In this document: positions 53,235 to 61,356 of the stretch, one piece after another
How positions within the stretch are numbered: position 1 is the first letter of the stretch
Layout of the letters: every line of letters begins with the position of its first letter
NCBI GenBank assembly: GCA_024234935.1
Contig: JACKNI010000001.1
Span: 1,051,054-1,115,053 of the forward strand
Direction: 5' to 3'
Origin: Chromatiales bacterium
GTDB taxonomy: Bacteria > Pseudomonadota > Gammaproteobacteria > Steroidobacterales > GCA-2729495
DNA: 64,000 nt
The notes under the pieces: generated by a model
Told to the model about the DNA's origin: nothing
The model's input: the letters and a program-made list of their open reading frames with translations, nothing else
Database searches by the model: none
Program-made: the position numbers and the translations under genes

Positions 53235-54311
53235 ATGAGCAACAAGGCCCTTCTGCAGCGCTTTGCCGCGTGGCGCAGTGCGCAGCAGACGCTGGCGCTC
53301 GCCACCGTCATCGAGACGGCCGGGTCAACCTACAGCAAGGCCGGTCACCGGATCCTCATCAACGAGTCGGGCGACTATCAGGGACTGGTGAGCGGCGGTT
53401 GCCTGGAGGGCGATCTGGCTGACCACGCGCGACGGGTGATGGCCACCGGTATCGCTGCCTGCGTCACCTACGATCTGCGCGACGAAGCTGATGAGCTGTT
53501 CGGCCTCGGCGTGGGTTGCAACGGCCTGCTGCGGATTCTTCTGCAGCAACTGTCGCCGGCCGATGACTATCAGCCCTTCACGGCGATCAGCGAAGTGCTG
53601 CTCGGCACGGAGACCGGCCTTTGCGGCATGCTGGTCGACAGCCCGGATGATCCGGCTCTCGCGGGCAGGAGCCTGGTGCTTACGCCCACCCGCATGCAGT
53701 ACACGGGCCTCAATCCCGCGCTCACCGGCCTGCTTGCCGGCCTGTGTGCGGCAGCGCAGCCGGCAGCGTCCCTGCATCGCTTCACACACGAGAAGCGGAA
53801 CCTGCAGGCCCTGATCGCGCCGCTCCATCCGCTGCCCCGCCTGCTGGTACTCGGCGCCGGCCTCGACGCGATCCCGCTGGTAACGCTCGCCGATACGCTC
53901 GGCTGGCGCGTCAGCGTGGCCGATCACCGCCCGGCCTACCTGGAGCGCGAGGGCTTCGGCGCTGCCGAGCACAGCCTGTGCGCGCCGGCGGCCGAGCTCG
54001 CACAGCGACTGCCACTGACAACATTCTCCGCAGTTGTCGTGATGAGTCATCACCTCGCCACGGACCGCGTTTATCTGCAGCAGCTCGCCGCCAGCGCGAT
54101 CCCGTACATCGGCCTGCTCGGGCCGCCGGCGCGGCGCGAGCGTCTGATGCAGGACCTGGGCGTCGCGGCCCAGGCACTGAACGGTCGTCTGCACGGACCG
54201 GCCGGACTCGACATCGGCGCCAGTTCGCCAGAGAGCATTGCGCTGTCGATACTGGCGCAGATCCAGGCCGTCAGTGCCACAGCAGAACAGTCGCGGAGTA
54301 CGGTGCTGTGA
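53235..54311 (+). CDS. XdhC/CoxF-family molybdoenzyme maturation protein
   Basis: 358 residues. N-terminal XdhC domain (LATVIETAGSTYSKAGHRILI, VSGGCLEGDLADHAR, YDLRDEADELFGLGVGCNGLLRILL) and C-terminal Rossmann domain (LLVLGAGLDAIPLV, SVADHRPAYL, YIGLLGPPARRERL). XdhC proteins sulfurate and insert molybdenum cofactor into xanthine-dehydrogenase-family enzymes. The stop overlaps the moeA start (GTGA). No target enzyme is nearby; the 2Fe-2S protein at 45.4 kb is the only relative in the window. Confidence 0.93.
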   Translation: MSNKALLQRFAAWRSAQQTLALATVIETAGSTYSKAGHRILINESGDYQGLVSGGCLEGDLADHARRVMATGIAACVTYDLRDEADELFGLGVGCNGLLRILLQQLSPADDYQPFTAISEVLLGTETGLCGMLVDSPDDPALAGRSLVLTPTRMQYTGLNPALTGLLAGLCAAAQPAASLHRFTHEKRNLQALIAPLHPLPRLLVLGAGLDAIPLVTLADTLGWRVSVADHRPAYLEREGFGAAEHSLCAPAAELAQRLPLTTFSAVVVMSHHLATDRVYLQQLAASAIPYIGLLGPPARRERLMQDLGVAAQALNGRLHGPAGLDIGASSPESIALSILAQIQAVSATAEQSRSTVL

Positions 54312-55534
54312 GCGAGGGCAGCGCGCGACAGCGCATCGACGTCGCCGAAGCGGCTGAACTGATCCTCTCGCGCATGCCGGACTGGGGCACCGTGCGCGTA
54401 CCGATCGACAGCGCGCATGGCGAAGTGCTGCGCCAGACCATCAGCGCGGAGCGTGACCAGCCACCCTTCGACCGCGTCACCATGGACGGCATCGCGCTTC
54501 GTCATGCGGCGATTGCAGCCGGCGTCCGCAGCTTCAGGGTGATCGGCACGCAGGGTGCCGGTGGCGAGCGCGTCAGCGTCACCGACAACAGGAGCTGCGT
54601 CGCGATCATGACCGGTGCGGCGCTGCCACCCGGCGTGGACACCGTGATTCCGGTCGAGCGCATCAGCCGCGAAGCGGATCTCGTGACGCTGGAAGACGGT
54701 TACCAGCCGGCCGTCGGCCAGTTCATACACCGGCGCGCCTCCGATCATCCGCAAGGAGCGGCACTGCTGATGCCCGGCACGCTCATCGGCGCCCCGGAGA
54801 TGGCAATCCTGACCGTTGGCGGCTCGGCCAGCGTGGAAGTCTCGCGCCGGCCTGCGATCGCCGTGATCTCCACCGGCGACGAGCTGGTGGATGTCGGCCA
54901 GCCGGTCAGCGCCAACCAGATCCGCTCGTCGAACGACCGGGCCATCTCCGGAGCGCTCGCCGCACGAGGTTTCAGGGCTTGCACGCGCGTGCATCTGCCG
55001 GACGAGCGCACGATTCTGGAAGCCGAACTGCGCTGTCTGCTGGCGAAGAACGACGTGCTGGTCCTGACCGGCGGCGTGTCGATGGGCGAGTTTGACTACG
55101 TGCCGCAGGTGCTGCTCGCGCTCGGCATGGAACTGGTCTTTCACAAGGTCCTGCAGCGACCAGGACTGCCGCTGTGGTTTGGCGTGTCGCCGGAAGGCAA
55201 ACCGGTCTTCGCACTGCCAGGCAACCCGGTGTCAAGCCTCGTCTGCCTGGTGCGCCATGCGCTGCCGGGACTCCTGCACGCGCTGCGCGTCAACGACGCA
55301 CCGGTGCCCGTGGTCGCACTGGCCGAAGAAGTGCGCTTTGCGCCGGATCTCAGCTGCTTCCTGCCGGTGACGCTTGAGTACACGGCCGACGGGCGCTGCC
55401 TCGCGAGACCGAAACAGACCAATACCTCCGGTGATTTCGCCGCACTCGGTGGCACTGCGGGATTCGTCGAGCTGCCGCGCGGCGCCTCCCTGTTTCCGGC
55501 CGGCTATGCCGCAAGATTCTATTCCTGGTCGTAG
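54308..55534 (+). CDS. moeA: molybdopterin molybdenumtransferase
   Basis: 408 residues. MoeA inserts molybdenum into adenylated molybdopterin. Motifs seen: PPFDRVTMDGIAL, the ISTGDELVDVGQPVSANQIRSSN block, LTGGVSMGEFDYVP and FALPGNPVSSLVCL. The GTG start overlaps the xdhC stop. Its own stop codon TAG (55532-55534) is formed by the GTAGGAG of a REP element. Confidence 0.95.
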   Translation: MSEGSARQRIDVAEAAELILSRMPDWGTVRVPIDSAHGEVLRQTISAERDQPPFDRVTMDGIALRHAAIAAGVRSFRVIGTQGAGGERVSVTDNRSCVAIMTGAALPPGVDTVIPVERISREADLVTLEDGYQPAVGQFIHRRASDHPQGAALLMPGTLIGAPEMAILTVGGSASVEVSRRPAIAVISTGDELVDVGQPVSANQIRSSNDRAISGALAARGFRACTRVHLPDERTILEAELRCLLAKNDVLVLTGGVSMGEFDYVPQVLLALGMELVFHKVLQRPGLPLWFGVSPEGKPVFALPGNPVSSLVCLVRHALPGLLHALRVNDAPVPVVALAEEVRFAPDLSCFLPVTLEYTADGRCLARPKQTNTSGDFAALGGTAGFVELPRGASLFPAGYAARFYSWS

Positions 55535-55601
55535 GAGCGGCTGCTGTGGGAGCGGCTTCAGCCGCGATTCTTGCGGCCAGATGATCGCGGCTGAAGCCGC
55601 T
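55531..55601. repeat. REP element interrupted by IS110 insertion
   Basis: GTAGGAGCGGCT at 55531, then GGGAGCGGCTTCAGCCGCGAT (55548-55568) and the inverted arm ATCGCGGCTGAAGCCGCT (55584-55601). The arm stops there instead of continuing CCTAC; the missing CTCCTAC is found at 56761-56767, after the IS. Together they rebuild the same arm that is intact at 52140-52162. Both ends of the original element supply TAG stop codons, to moeA here and to ald on the far side. Confidence 0.9.
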
Positions 55602-55635
55602 TGTGTCTTTCTTCCCGGTTAATCTCAAGGCGAGA

Positions 55636-55775
55636 GCGGAGTACGGCAGGCCGATGAGCCGGAGTGCTGCGAGCACGTGTAGGAGCGCAGGCCGCCGTAC
55701 CCCGTACTCCCGCCGTCAAGCCCGAACAGTTGCTCGAGTGTCAGCTCGAAACCGCACAAGCGTGGGCCAGGCGAG
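55636..55775 (+). ncRNA. bridge RNA of the IS110 element (core of both guide loops)
   Basis: Two stem-loops are visible. Loop 1: outer stem GGAGTACGG (55638-55646)/CCGTACTCC (55702-55710), inner hairpin GTGCT-GCG-AGCAC (55664-55676). On its 5' side GAGCCG (55656-55661) matches the left target AAGCCG with one wobble; on its 3' side GTAGGAG (55679-55685) is the exact complement of right target CTCCTAC. Loop 2: stems CGCC/GGCG and GCCC/GGGC (55711-55723 with 55764-55773), inner hairpin CGAG...CTCG (55735-55748). On its 5' side ACAGTTGCT (55726-55734) equals the right end of the IS plus core; on its 3' side CACAAG (55755-55760) is complementary to core plus left end CTTGTG. Exact transcript ends are not known. 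Confidence 0.82.
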
Positions 55776-55813
55776 AGTGCTCTCAGGGCTGAGTTTAACG
55801 CGGGGAGAAGCAC

Positions 55814-56746
55814 ATGACAGCGTATGTCGGGATTGATGTGGCCAAGGCCACGCTGGTGCTGTGTCTGCAGCCGGAGGGGCGCACATGGAAGCGACCCAAT
55901 ACACCAGCAGGGCGGGCGCAGGTGGTGGCAGAACTGCAGGCGGTGCAACCGGAACGGATCGCCCTGGAAGCCACCGGTGGCTATGAACGGGCCATCTGGC
56001 AGCAGCTGCAAGCCGCTGGGCTGACCGTGGTGCGACTGCAGCCACGACGGGTCAAGGCCTTGGCCCGGGCACTGGGCTGGCAGGCCAAGACGGATCCGTT
56101 GGATGCCGCCTTGCTGGCCGAGGCCGCCCGGATCCTGGTGGTGCCGGTGACGATGGCGCCCGATGCGGCGACCGAGGCCTTGCGGGCGCTGGTCGATCTG
56201 CGTCGACAACTGGTCAGTCAGCGCGACGACAATCAGCGTCGACTCAAGCAGAGTTCCGCCGTGGTTGCCCAGCGGGTGCTCAACCGGATCAACGCCAGCC
56301 TGCAGCGGGAGATCCACCAACTCGACCGCAAGATCAAGGCGCAGCTGGCGGTCACGGCCACCACAGACCTGGCCACGGCGCCGGGTGTGGGACCGGTCTT
56401 GCAAGCCACGCTGGCGGCACGACTTCCGGAACTGGGCCGCTTGGGTCGCCGGCAGATCGCGGCGTTGGTGGGCATTGCACCGTACAACGCGGACAGCGGA
56501 GCCCATCAGGGTAAACGGCATATCCGTGGTGGCCGCGCTGACCTGCGGCGCGTGCTCTACATGGCTACCTTGGCTTCCATCCGTGCCAACTCGATAATCG
56601 CCACGACCTATCGGCAGCTGCTCGCCCGCGGGAAACTCAAGAAAGTGGCCATCGTTGCCTGCATGCGCAAGTTGCTCATCATGCTCAACGCCATGGCCCG
56701 CGACCACACCACTTGGGCACCACCGACCCTCTCAGGTGTGGCCTGA
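55814..56746 (+). CDS. IS110-family transposase (bridge-RNA-guided recombinase)
   Basis: 310 residues, intact. The N-terminal RuvC-like DEDD domain shows D8 (YVGIDVAK), E52 (ALEATGGYE), D94 and D97 (KTDPLDAALLAEAA). A coiled-coil (about 125-175) follows. The C-terminal transposase_20 domain has APGVGPVLQATL and LVGIAPYNADSGAHQGKRHIRGGRADLRRVLYMA with the catalytic Ser228 expected in DSG. No frameshift or stop is seen, so the element is probably active. A GGGGAG site precedes the ATG. Confidence 0.96.
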   Translation: MTAYVGIDVAKATLVLCLQPEGRTWKRPNTPAGRAQVVAELQAVQPERIALEATGGYERAIWQQLQAAGLTVVRLQPRRVKALARALGWQAKTDPLDAALLAEAARILVVPVTMAPDAATEALRALVDLRRQLVSQRDDNQRRLKQSSAVVAQRVLNRINASLQREIHQLDRKIKAQLAVTATTDLATAPGVGPVLQATLAARLPELGRLGRRQIAALVGIAPYNADSGAHQGKRHIRGGRADLRRVLYMATLASIRANSIIATTYRQLLARGKLKKVAIVACMRKLLIMLNAMARDHTTWAPPTLSGVA

Positions 56747-56763
56747 AAAAAAGACAGTTGCTC

Positions 56764-57882
56764 CTACCGAGAAAGCACTCGGTGCGGATCGACGTACTCG
56801 TGACCGAGCGCGGAAGCAACCGCTTCACAGCAGACCTTACCTTCATGAATGTTCAGGCCGTCCAGCAGACCCGGATCATCGAGCAACGCCTGCCGATAAC
56901 CCTTGTCGGCGAGCGCCAGCACATAGGGCAGCGTCGCATTGTTGAGCGCGAAGGTCGAGGTGCGCGCAACCGCGCCAGGCATGTTCGCGACACAGTAGTG
57001 CACCACCCCCTCCTCAATGTAGGTGGGCTGCGAATGGGTCGTCGGCCGGCTGGTTTCGAAGCAGCCGCCCTGGTCGATCGCCACATCGACGATCACCGAA
57101 CGATTGCGCATGCCGCGCACCATCGCACGACTCACCAGCCGGGGTGCCGCAGCGCCCGGCACGAGCACGGCACCGATCACCAGGTCAGCATCGGCCACAT
57201 AGTGCTCGATGCTCTCGACCGTCGAGTAGATGGTGTTCAGGCGGCCGCCAAACTGGAAGTCCAGCTCCTTGAGACGCGGCAGCGAGCGGTCGATCACGGT
57301 GACCTGCGCCTCCATGCCCATCGCCACGCGAATTGCATTGGTTCCGACCACACCGCCGCCGAGCACCACGACATTCGCCGCCTTCACACCGGGGACGCCG
57401 CCGAGCAGGATGCCCGGCCCGCCTGCTTCGCGCTCCAGGCAATGCGCACCGGCCTGTACCGCCATGCGCCCGGCGACTTCACTCATCGGCGAAAGCAGCG
57501 GCAGACTGTGATTCGGGCCGGTCACCGTCTCGTAACCGATCGCAATCACGCCCGACCTGAGCAGCATCGCCGTCTGCCCTGCATCGGGCGCCAGGTGCAG
57601 ATAGGTAAACAGCAACTGACCCGGACGCAGCAGCGGAAACTCGACCGCCTGCAACTCCTTCACCTTGACGATCATCGCCGCCTGCGCATAGACCTCGGCT
57701 GCCGCCGTCGCGATCGTGGCGCCGGCATTCATGTAGTCTTCATCGTCCATGCCGATACCGGCACCGGCGTTGCTCTGCACCAGCACCTGGTGTCCATGAT
57801 GCACGAGCTCGCGCACGCTGGTTGGCGTCAGTCCGACGCGGTACTCGTCCTGTTTTATCTCGCCCGGTACGCCTATCAGCAT
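56764..57882 (-). CDS. ald: alanine dehydrogenase
   Basis: 372 residues. NAD-dependent oxidation of L-alanine to pyruvate and ammonia. Family motifs: MLIGVPGEIKQDEYRVGLTP, VKVKELQAVEFPLLRPGQLLFTYLHLA, VVLGGGVVGTNAIRVAMGMEAQVTVIDR (NAD fold). The stop TAG (56764-56766) lies in the REP remnant next to the IS right end, so the protein is not truncated by the insertion. It starts 27 bases after mmsA; in this operon it probably recycles alanine made by the aminotransferase. Confidence 0.96.
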   Translation of the reverse strand: MLIGVPGEIKQDEYRVGLTPTSVRELVHHGHQVLVQSNAGAGIGMDDEDYMNAGATIATAAAEVYAQAAMIVKVKELQAVEFPLLRPGQLLFTYLHLAPDAGQTAMLLRSGVIAIGYETVTGPNHSLPLLSPMSEVAGRMAVQAGAHCLEREAGGPGILLGGVPGVKAANVVVLGGGVVGTNAIRVAMGMEAQVTVIDRSLPRLKELDFQFGGRLNTIYSTVESIEHYVADADLVIGAVLVPGAAAPRLVSRAMVRGMRNRSVIVDVAIDQGGCFETSRPTTHSQPTYIEEGVVHYCVANMPGAVARTSTFALNNATLPYVLALADKGYRQALLDDPGLLDGLNIHEGKVCCEAVASALGHEYVDPHRVLSR

Positions 57883-57909
57883 ATGCGTGCTCCCGCCAGT
57901 CAGCGACTA

Positions 57910-59430
57910 TCAGAGGGTGGGCATGTCCAGATTGTTATCGTCCGTGTCCTGACCGCGCGGCCAGCGCGAGGTGATGGTCTTCAGCTGCGTATAAAAGCGC
58001 ACGCCCTCCACGCCGTGAATATTGCTGTCGCCGAAGAACGAACTCTTGCGGCCGCCGAAGCTGAAAAACGCGGCCGGCACCGGAATCGGCACGTTGACGC
58101 CGACCATGCCGACATCCAGTTGCGCGGCGCATTCCCGGGCCAGCCGCCCGTCGCGCGTGAAGATCGCGGCGCCATTGGCAAACTCATGTCCGTTTACAAG
58201 TGCGAGCGCCTCGGCTGGCGTCCCCACGCGCACGAGGGCAAGCAGCGGGCCGAAGATTTCCTCTCGCCAGATGCGCATCGTGCTGCTGACGCGATCAAAG
58301 AGTGTCGGGCCCAGGAAGAATCCGCCGGACAGCTTCGCCGCCGCAACGCGCCCGTCCACCACCAGTTCGGCGCCTTCAGCCTCGCCGGCCGCGATATGGC
58401 CACGCACCCGCTCCAGGTGCTGCGCGGTGATGAGCGGCCCGATATCGACATTGGCCTGGGTACCCGCACCGAGCCGCAGCGCTGCAATCCGGGGCAGCAG
58501 CGCAGCCCGGATTGCATCGCCGGCCGCACCGACCGCAACCGCGACGGAGATCGCCATGCAGCGCTCCCCGGCCGAGCCGTAGGCCGCACCGATCAGCGCA
58601 TCCGCGGCCTGGTCCATATCGGCATCGGGCATGACCAGCAGATGATTCTTCGCACCGCCGAGAGCCTGCACGCGCTTGCCGGCCTGCGCGCATTCCGCAT
58701 AGACATGCCGTGCCACCGGCGTCGAGCCGACGAAACTCACCGCCGCCACATCCGGGTGACGCAGCAGTTCATCGACAGCCTCGCGATCACCGTGCAGCAC
58801 GTTCAGCACACCCGGCGGCAGACCGGCCTCGCTCATCAGTTCGGCAAGCCGCACCGCGCAGGAAGGCGTGCGCTCGGAGGGTTTCAATATGAAGGTATTG
58901 CCGCAGGCGATGGCCAGCGGGAACATCCACAGCGGGACCATGGCGGGAAAATTGAAAGGCGTGATGCCGGCACAGACGCCGAGCGGCTCACGCAGCGACT
59001 GGCAATCGATGCCGCCGCCGACATCGCGACTCGCCTCACCCTGCAGCAGATGCGGGATGCCGCAGGCAAATTCAACCACTTCGACTCCGCGCTGTATCGA
59101 ACCGGCAGCGTCGCCAAGCGTCTTGCCATGCTCGGCCGTGATCAGCCGTGCGAGTTCATCCCGATGTCTCTCGACGAGCTCCCGGAAGCGGAACAGGACA
59201 CGGGCGCGCTTCAGCGCGGGCGTATCGCGCCAGGCCGGCCAGGCTTTCAGGGCTGTGGCCACCACGGCCTGCGCTTCTGCGGCCGAGGCCAGCGGCACCC
59301 GGCCCGTCACCGCGCCCGTCGCCGGATCAAAAACCTGTGCGTGGCGGCCCGAGGCGACCAGCACGCGCTGTCCGTTGATCCAGTGCGGGATCATGGCAGG
59401 GCCTGCGGTGACCGGAGCGCGCGCTGCCAT
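57910..59430 (-). CDS. mmsA: CoA-acylating methylmalonate/malonate-semialdehyde dehydrogenase
   Basis: About 506 residues. Aldehyde dehydrogenase fold with the MmsA-specific GITPFNFPAMVPLWMFPLAIACGNTFILKPSE, the catalytic cysteine in YGSAGERCMAIS and the C-terminal SFFGDSNIHGVEGVRFYTQLKT. It turns malonate or methylmalonate semialdehyde into acetyl- or propionyl-CoA. ATG 59430 is used; ATG 59394 (IPHWINGQRV start) is also plausible. It lies 14 bases after the aminotransferase stop. Confidence 0.95.
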   Translation of the reverse strand: MAARAPVTAGPAMIPHWINGQRVLVASGRHAQVFDPATGAVTGRVPLASAAEAQAVVATALKAWPAWRDTPALKRARVLFRFRELVERHRDELARLITAEHGKTLGDAAGSIQRGVEVVEFACGIPHLLQGEASRDVGGGIDCQSLREPLGVCAGITPFNFPAMVPLWMFPLAIACGNTFILKPSERTPSCAVRLAELMSEAGLPPGVLNVLHGDREAVDELLRHPDVAAVSFVGSTPVARHVYAECAQAGKRVQALGGAKNHLLVMPDADMDQAADALIGAAYGSAGERCMAISVAVAVGAAGDAIRAALLPRIAALRLGAGTQANVDIGPLITAQHLERVRGHIAAGEAEGAELVVDGRVAAAKLSGGFFLGPTLFDRVSSTMRIWREEIFGPLLALVRVGTPAEALALVNGHEFANGAAIFTRDGRLARECAAQLDVGMVGVNVPIPVPAAFFSFGGRKSSFFGDSNIHGVEGVRFYTQLKTITSRWPRGQDTDDNNLDMPTL

Positions 59431-59444
59431 GTTCAGCAACCCAC

Positions 59445-60809
59445 TCAGGCGACAGCGCGCAGCGCCTTGCCGAGTGCATCGATGATCTGGCCGATCTGCG
59501 CGGGCTCGACGGTCAGCGAGGGCGTGAGCGCCAGGGTATCGCCGGTGGTGCGCACCAGCACGCCGTTGTCGAAGCAGTGGCGGAACACATCCATGGTGCG
59601 CGCGGTAGCGGCACCGGGACGGGGCTCCAGTTCGATGCCGGCAATCAGGCCGATATTGCGGATATCGATCACATGCGGCGCACCCTTCAGCGAATGCACC
59701 GCGTCGGCGAACAGCGGCGCCAGCTCCGCCGCGCGCTCGAACAGGCCTTCTTCGCGATAGACGGAGAGTGCCGCCCGCGCCGCAGCCGTCGCTACCGGAT
59801 GACCGGAATAGGTGTAACCGTGGAAAAACTCGATGGCCTGCTCCGGCCCGGTCATGCAGGCCTCGTAGATACGCCGGTCCACGAGCACTGCGCCCATCGG
59901 AATCACACCGCTGGTCAGGCCCTTGGCCACCGTGATCATGTCGGGCCGCACGCCGAAGGTCTGTGCCGCGAATGCCGAACCGGTGCGGCCAAAGGCCGTG
60001 ATCACTTCATCGAAGATCAGCAGGATGCCGTGCCGGTCGCAGATCGCGCGCAAGCGATCGAGATAGGCCTTCGGCGGCACCAGCACACCGGTCGAGCAGG
60101 CCACCGGCTCGACGATCACGCCGGCGATGGTGCTCGCGTCGTGCAGCGCGATCAGGCTTTCCAGCGCATCGGCAAACTCGGCACCGTAAACCGGCTGGCC
60201 ACGACTGAAGGCATTTCGCCGCGGATCATGCGTGTGCGGCAGGTGATCCACGCCCGGCAGCATTGCCGTGGCGAAGGCCTTGCGATTTGCGACGATCCCG
60301 CCCACCGAGATGCCGCCAAAGCCGACGCCGTGATAGGCGCGTTCGCGACCGATGAAACGGAAACGCTGCGACTCGCCACGTGCCCGGTGATATGCCAGGG
60401 CGATCTTGAGCGCGGTGTCGACAGCTTCGGAACCGGAGTTGGTGAAGAAGACATGGTCCAGACTGTCCGGTGCCAGCGCGGCGAGTTCGGCGGCCAGCGC
60501 AAAAGCACCCCGGTGACCCATGTTGAAACTCATGGCGAAATCGAGCTTGCCCACCTGCTCGCGCACCGCCTCGACGATGCGCGGATGACAGTGGCCGGCA
60601 TTGCAGCACCAGAGCCCCGCGATCCCGTCGAGGATCTGCCGTCCGTCAGTCGTCGTGTAGTACATGCCGGCGGCGGACTCGAGCAGCAGCGGATGCTGCT
60701 TGAACCAGCGGTTGGGCGTGAAGGGCATCCAGTAGGGCTGGAGATCCGGCAATGATGGCGCCCCGGCCTTGCCGGGTGACGGCCGATCTGCCCTTGATGA
60801 GTCGCTCAC
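59445..60809 (-). CDS. class III omega-amino acid aminotransferase (beta-alanine:pyruvate type)
   Basis: 454 residues. PLP enzyme with YWMPFTPNRWFKQHP (omega-APT N-terminal signature), FFTNSGSEAVDTALKIA, ERAYHGVGFGG, LIFDEVITAFGRTG and the Schiff-base lysine in ITVAKGLTSGVIPMGAV. It moves the amino group of beta-alanine to pyruvate, giving malonate semialdehyde and L-alanine. The start is GTG 60809 with an AGGGTGG stretch upstream. First gene of the operon with mmsA and ald, which fits this role. Confidence 0.93.
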   Translation of the reverse strand: MSDSSRADRPSPGKAGAPSLPDLQPYWMPFTPNRWFKQHPLLLESAAGMYYTTTDGRQILDGIAGLWCCNAGHCHPRIVEAVREQVGKLDFAMSFNMGHRGAFALAAELAALAPDSLDHVFFTNSGSEAVDTALKIALAYHRARGESQRFRFIGRERAYHGVGFGGISVGGIVANRKAFATAMLPGVDHLPHTHDPRRNAFSRGQPVYGAEFADALESLIALHDASTIAGVIVEPVACSTGVLVPPKAYLDRLRAICDRHGILLIFDEVITAFGRTGSAFAAQTFGVRPDMITVAKGLTSGVIPMGAVLVDRRIYEACMTGPEQAIEFFHGYTYSGHPVATAAARAALSVYREEGLFERAAELAPLFADAVHSLKGAPHVIDIRNIGLIAGIELEPRPGAATARTMDVFRHCFDNGVLVRTTGDTLALTPSLTVEPAQIGQIIDALGKALRAVA

Positions 60810-60889
60810 AAAGCCACCCTACCGCCTTTCAGTGCAGCAGACAATTGAGGCCACGGGAAAATTCCTTGCCCCGGGTTTATGATCCGGAC

Positions 60890-61324
60890 ATGCGCCGTTT
60901 GCCGTCGATCAAGGCCGTCATGACCCCGTTCCCCTACTCGGTGGATGTGGCCGCGCCGGTCACCACCGCACGCGCGCTGATGCACGAACACCAGATCAGC
61001 CACCTGCCCGTCACCCGCGACGGTGAACTCGCCGGCATCATCGCCGAGCGCGACATCCGCCTGCTGCTCGGTACCGACCCTGTCGAGGGCGACCGCAGGC
61101 AGCCGCCGGTGACCGCAGCCATGGTCAAGGACACCTATATCGTGGACATGGATACGCGTCTCGATGAAGTGCTCAACCACATGGCCGATCATCACCTCAG
61201 TTCCGCCATCGTCACGCGGCGCGGCAAGCTGGTCGGCGTGTTCACGGTCACTGACGCATGCCGGCATTTCGCCGAGTTTCTGCAGGAACAGGTGCGGCGC
61301 TCCGGCGGCGACGATGCCGCCTGA
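60890..61324 (+). CDS. two-CBS-domain protein
   Basis: 144 residues with two CBS motifs (MTPFPYSVDVAAPVTTARALMHEHQISHLPVTRDGELAGIIAERDI and the VKDTYIVDMDTRLDEVLNHMADHHLSSAIVTRRGKLVGVFTVTD copy). CBS pairs bind adenine nucleotides and sense energy state. There is no attached catalytic domain. ATG 60890 is used. It is divergent from the aminotransferase gene; moaB follows after 32 bases. Confidence 0.92.
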   Translation: MRRLPSIKAVMTPFPYSVDVAAPVTTARALMHEHQISHLPVTRDGELAGIIAERDIRLLLGTDPVEGDRRQPPVTAAMVKDTYIVDMDTRLDEVLNHMADHHLSSAIVTRRGKLVGVFTVTDACRHFAEFLQEQVRRSGGDDAA

Positions 61325-61356
61325 AGCCCGGCCACGAGCAAGGTATTATTCCGAAC

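Larger units (their letters stand above)
55602..56762 (+). mobile_element. complete IS110-family insertion sequence, about 1.16 kb
   Basis: Boundaries are set by comparing the split REP arm with the intact copy at 52140-52162: left ...GAAGCCGCT | TGTGTCTTTC, right GACAGTTG | CTCCTAC. The two bases CT are present at both junctions (55600-55601 and 56761-56762) and act as the core dinucleotide. There are no terminal inverted repeats and no longer target duplication, as expected for IS110. Layout: about 212 bases non-coding with a bridge RNA, one recombinase gene, 14 bases, right end. This is the IS110-group layout; the IS1111 group has the RNA downstream. Confidence 0.92.

Noticed and set aside
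55679..55686. GTAGGAGC inside the IS as just another REP fragment
   Set aside because: It is not followed by the REP hairpin, lies within the paired loop structure, and its position opposite GAGCCG fits a target guide; the guide reading explains it better.
56713..59760. A very long open frame (over 1000 codons) on the plus strand antisense to ald and mmsA
   Set aside because: It covers three well-conserved minus-strand genes; its translation is rich in Arg, His and Gln without domains. Antisense frames stay open in GC-rich genes with strong codon bias.
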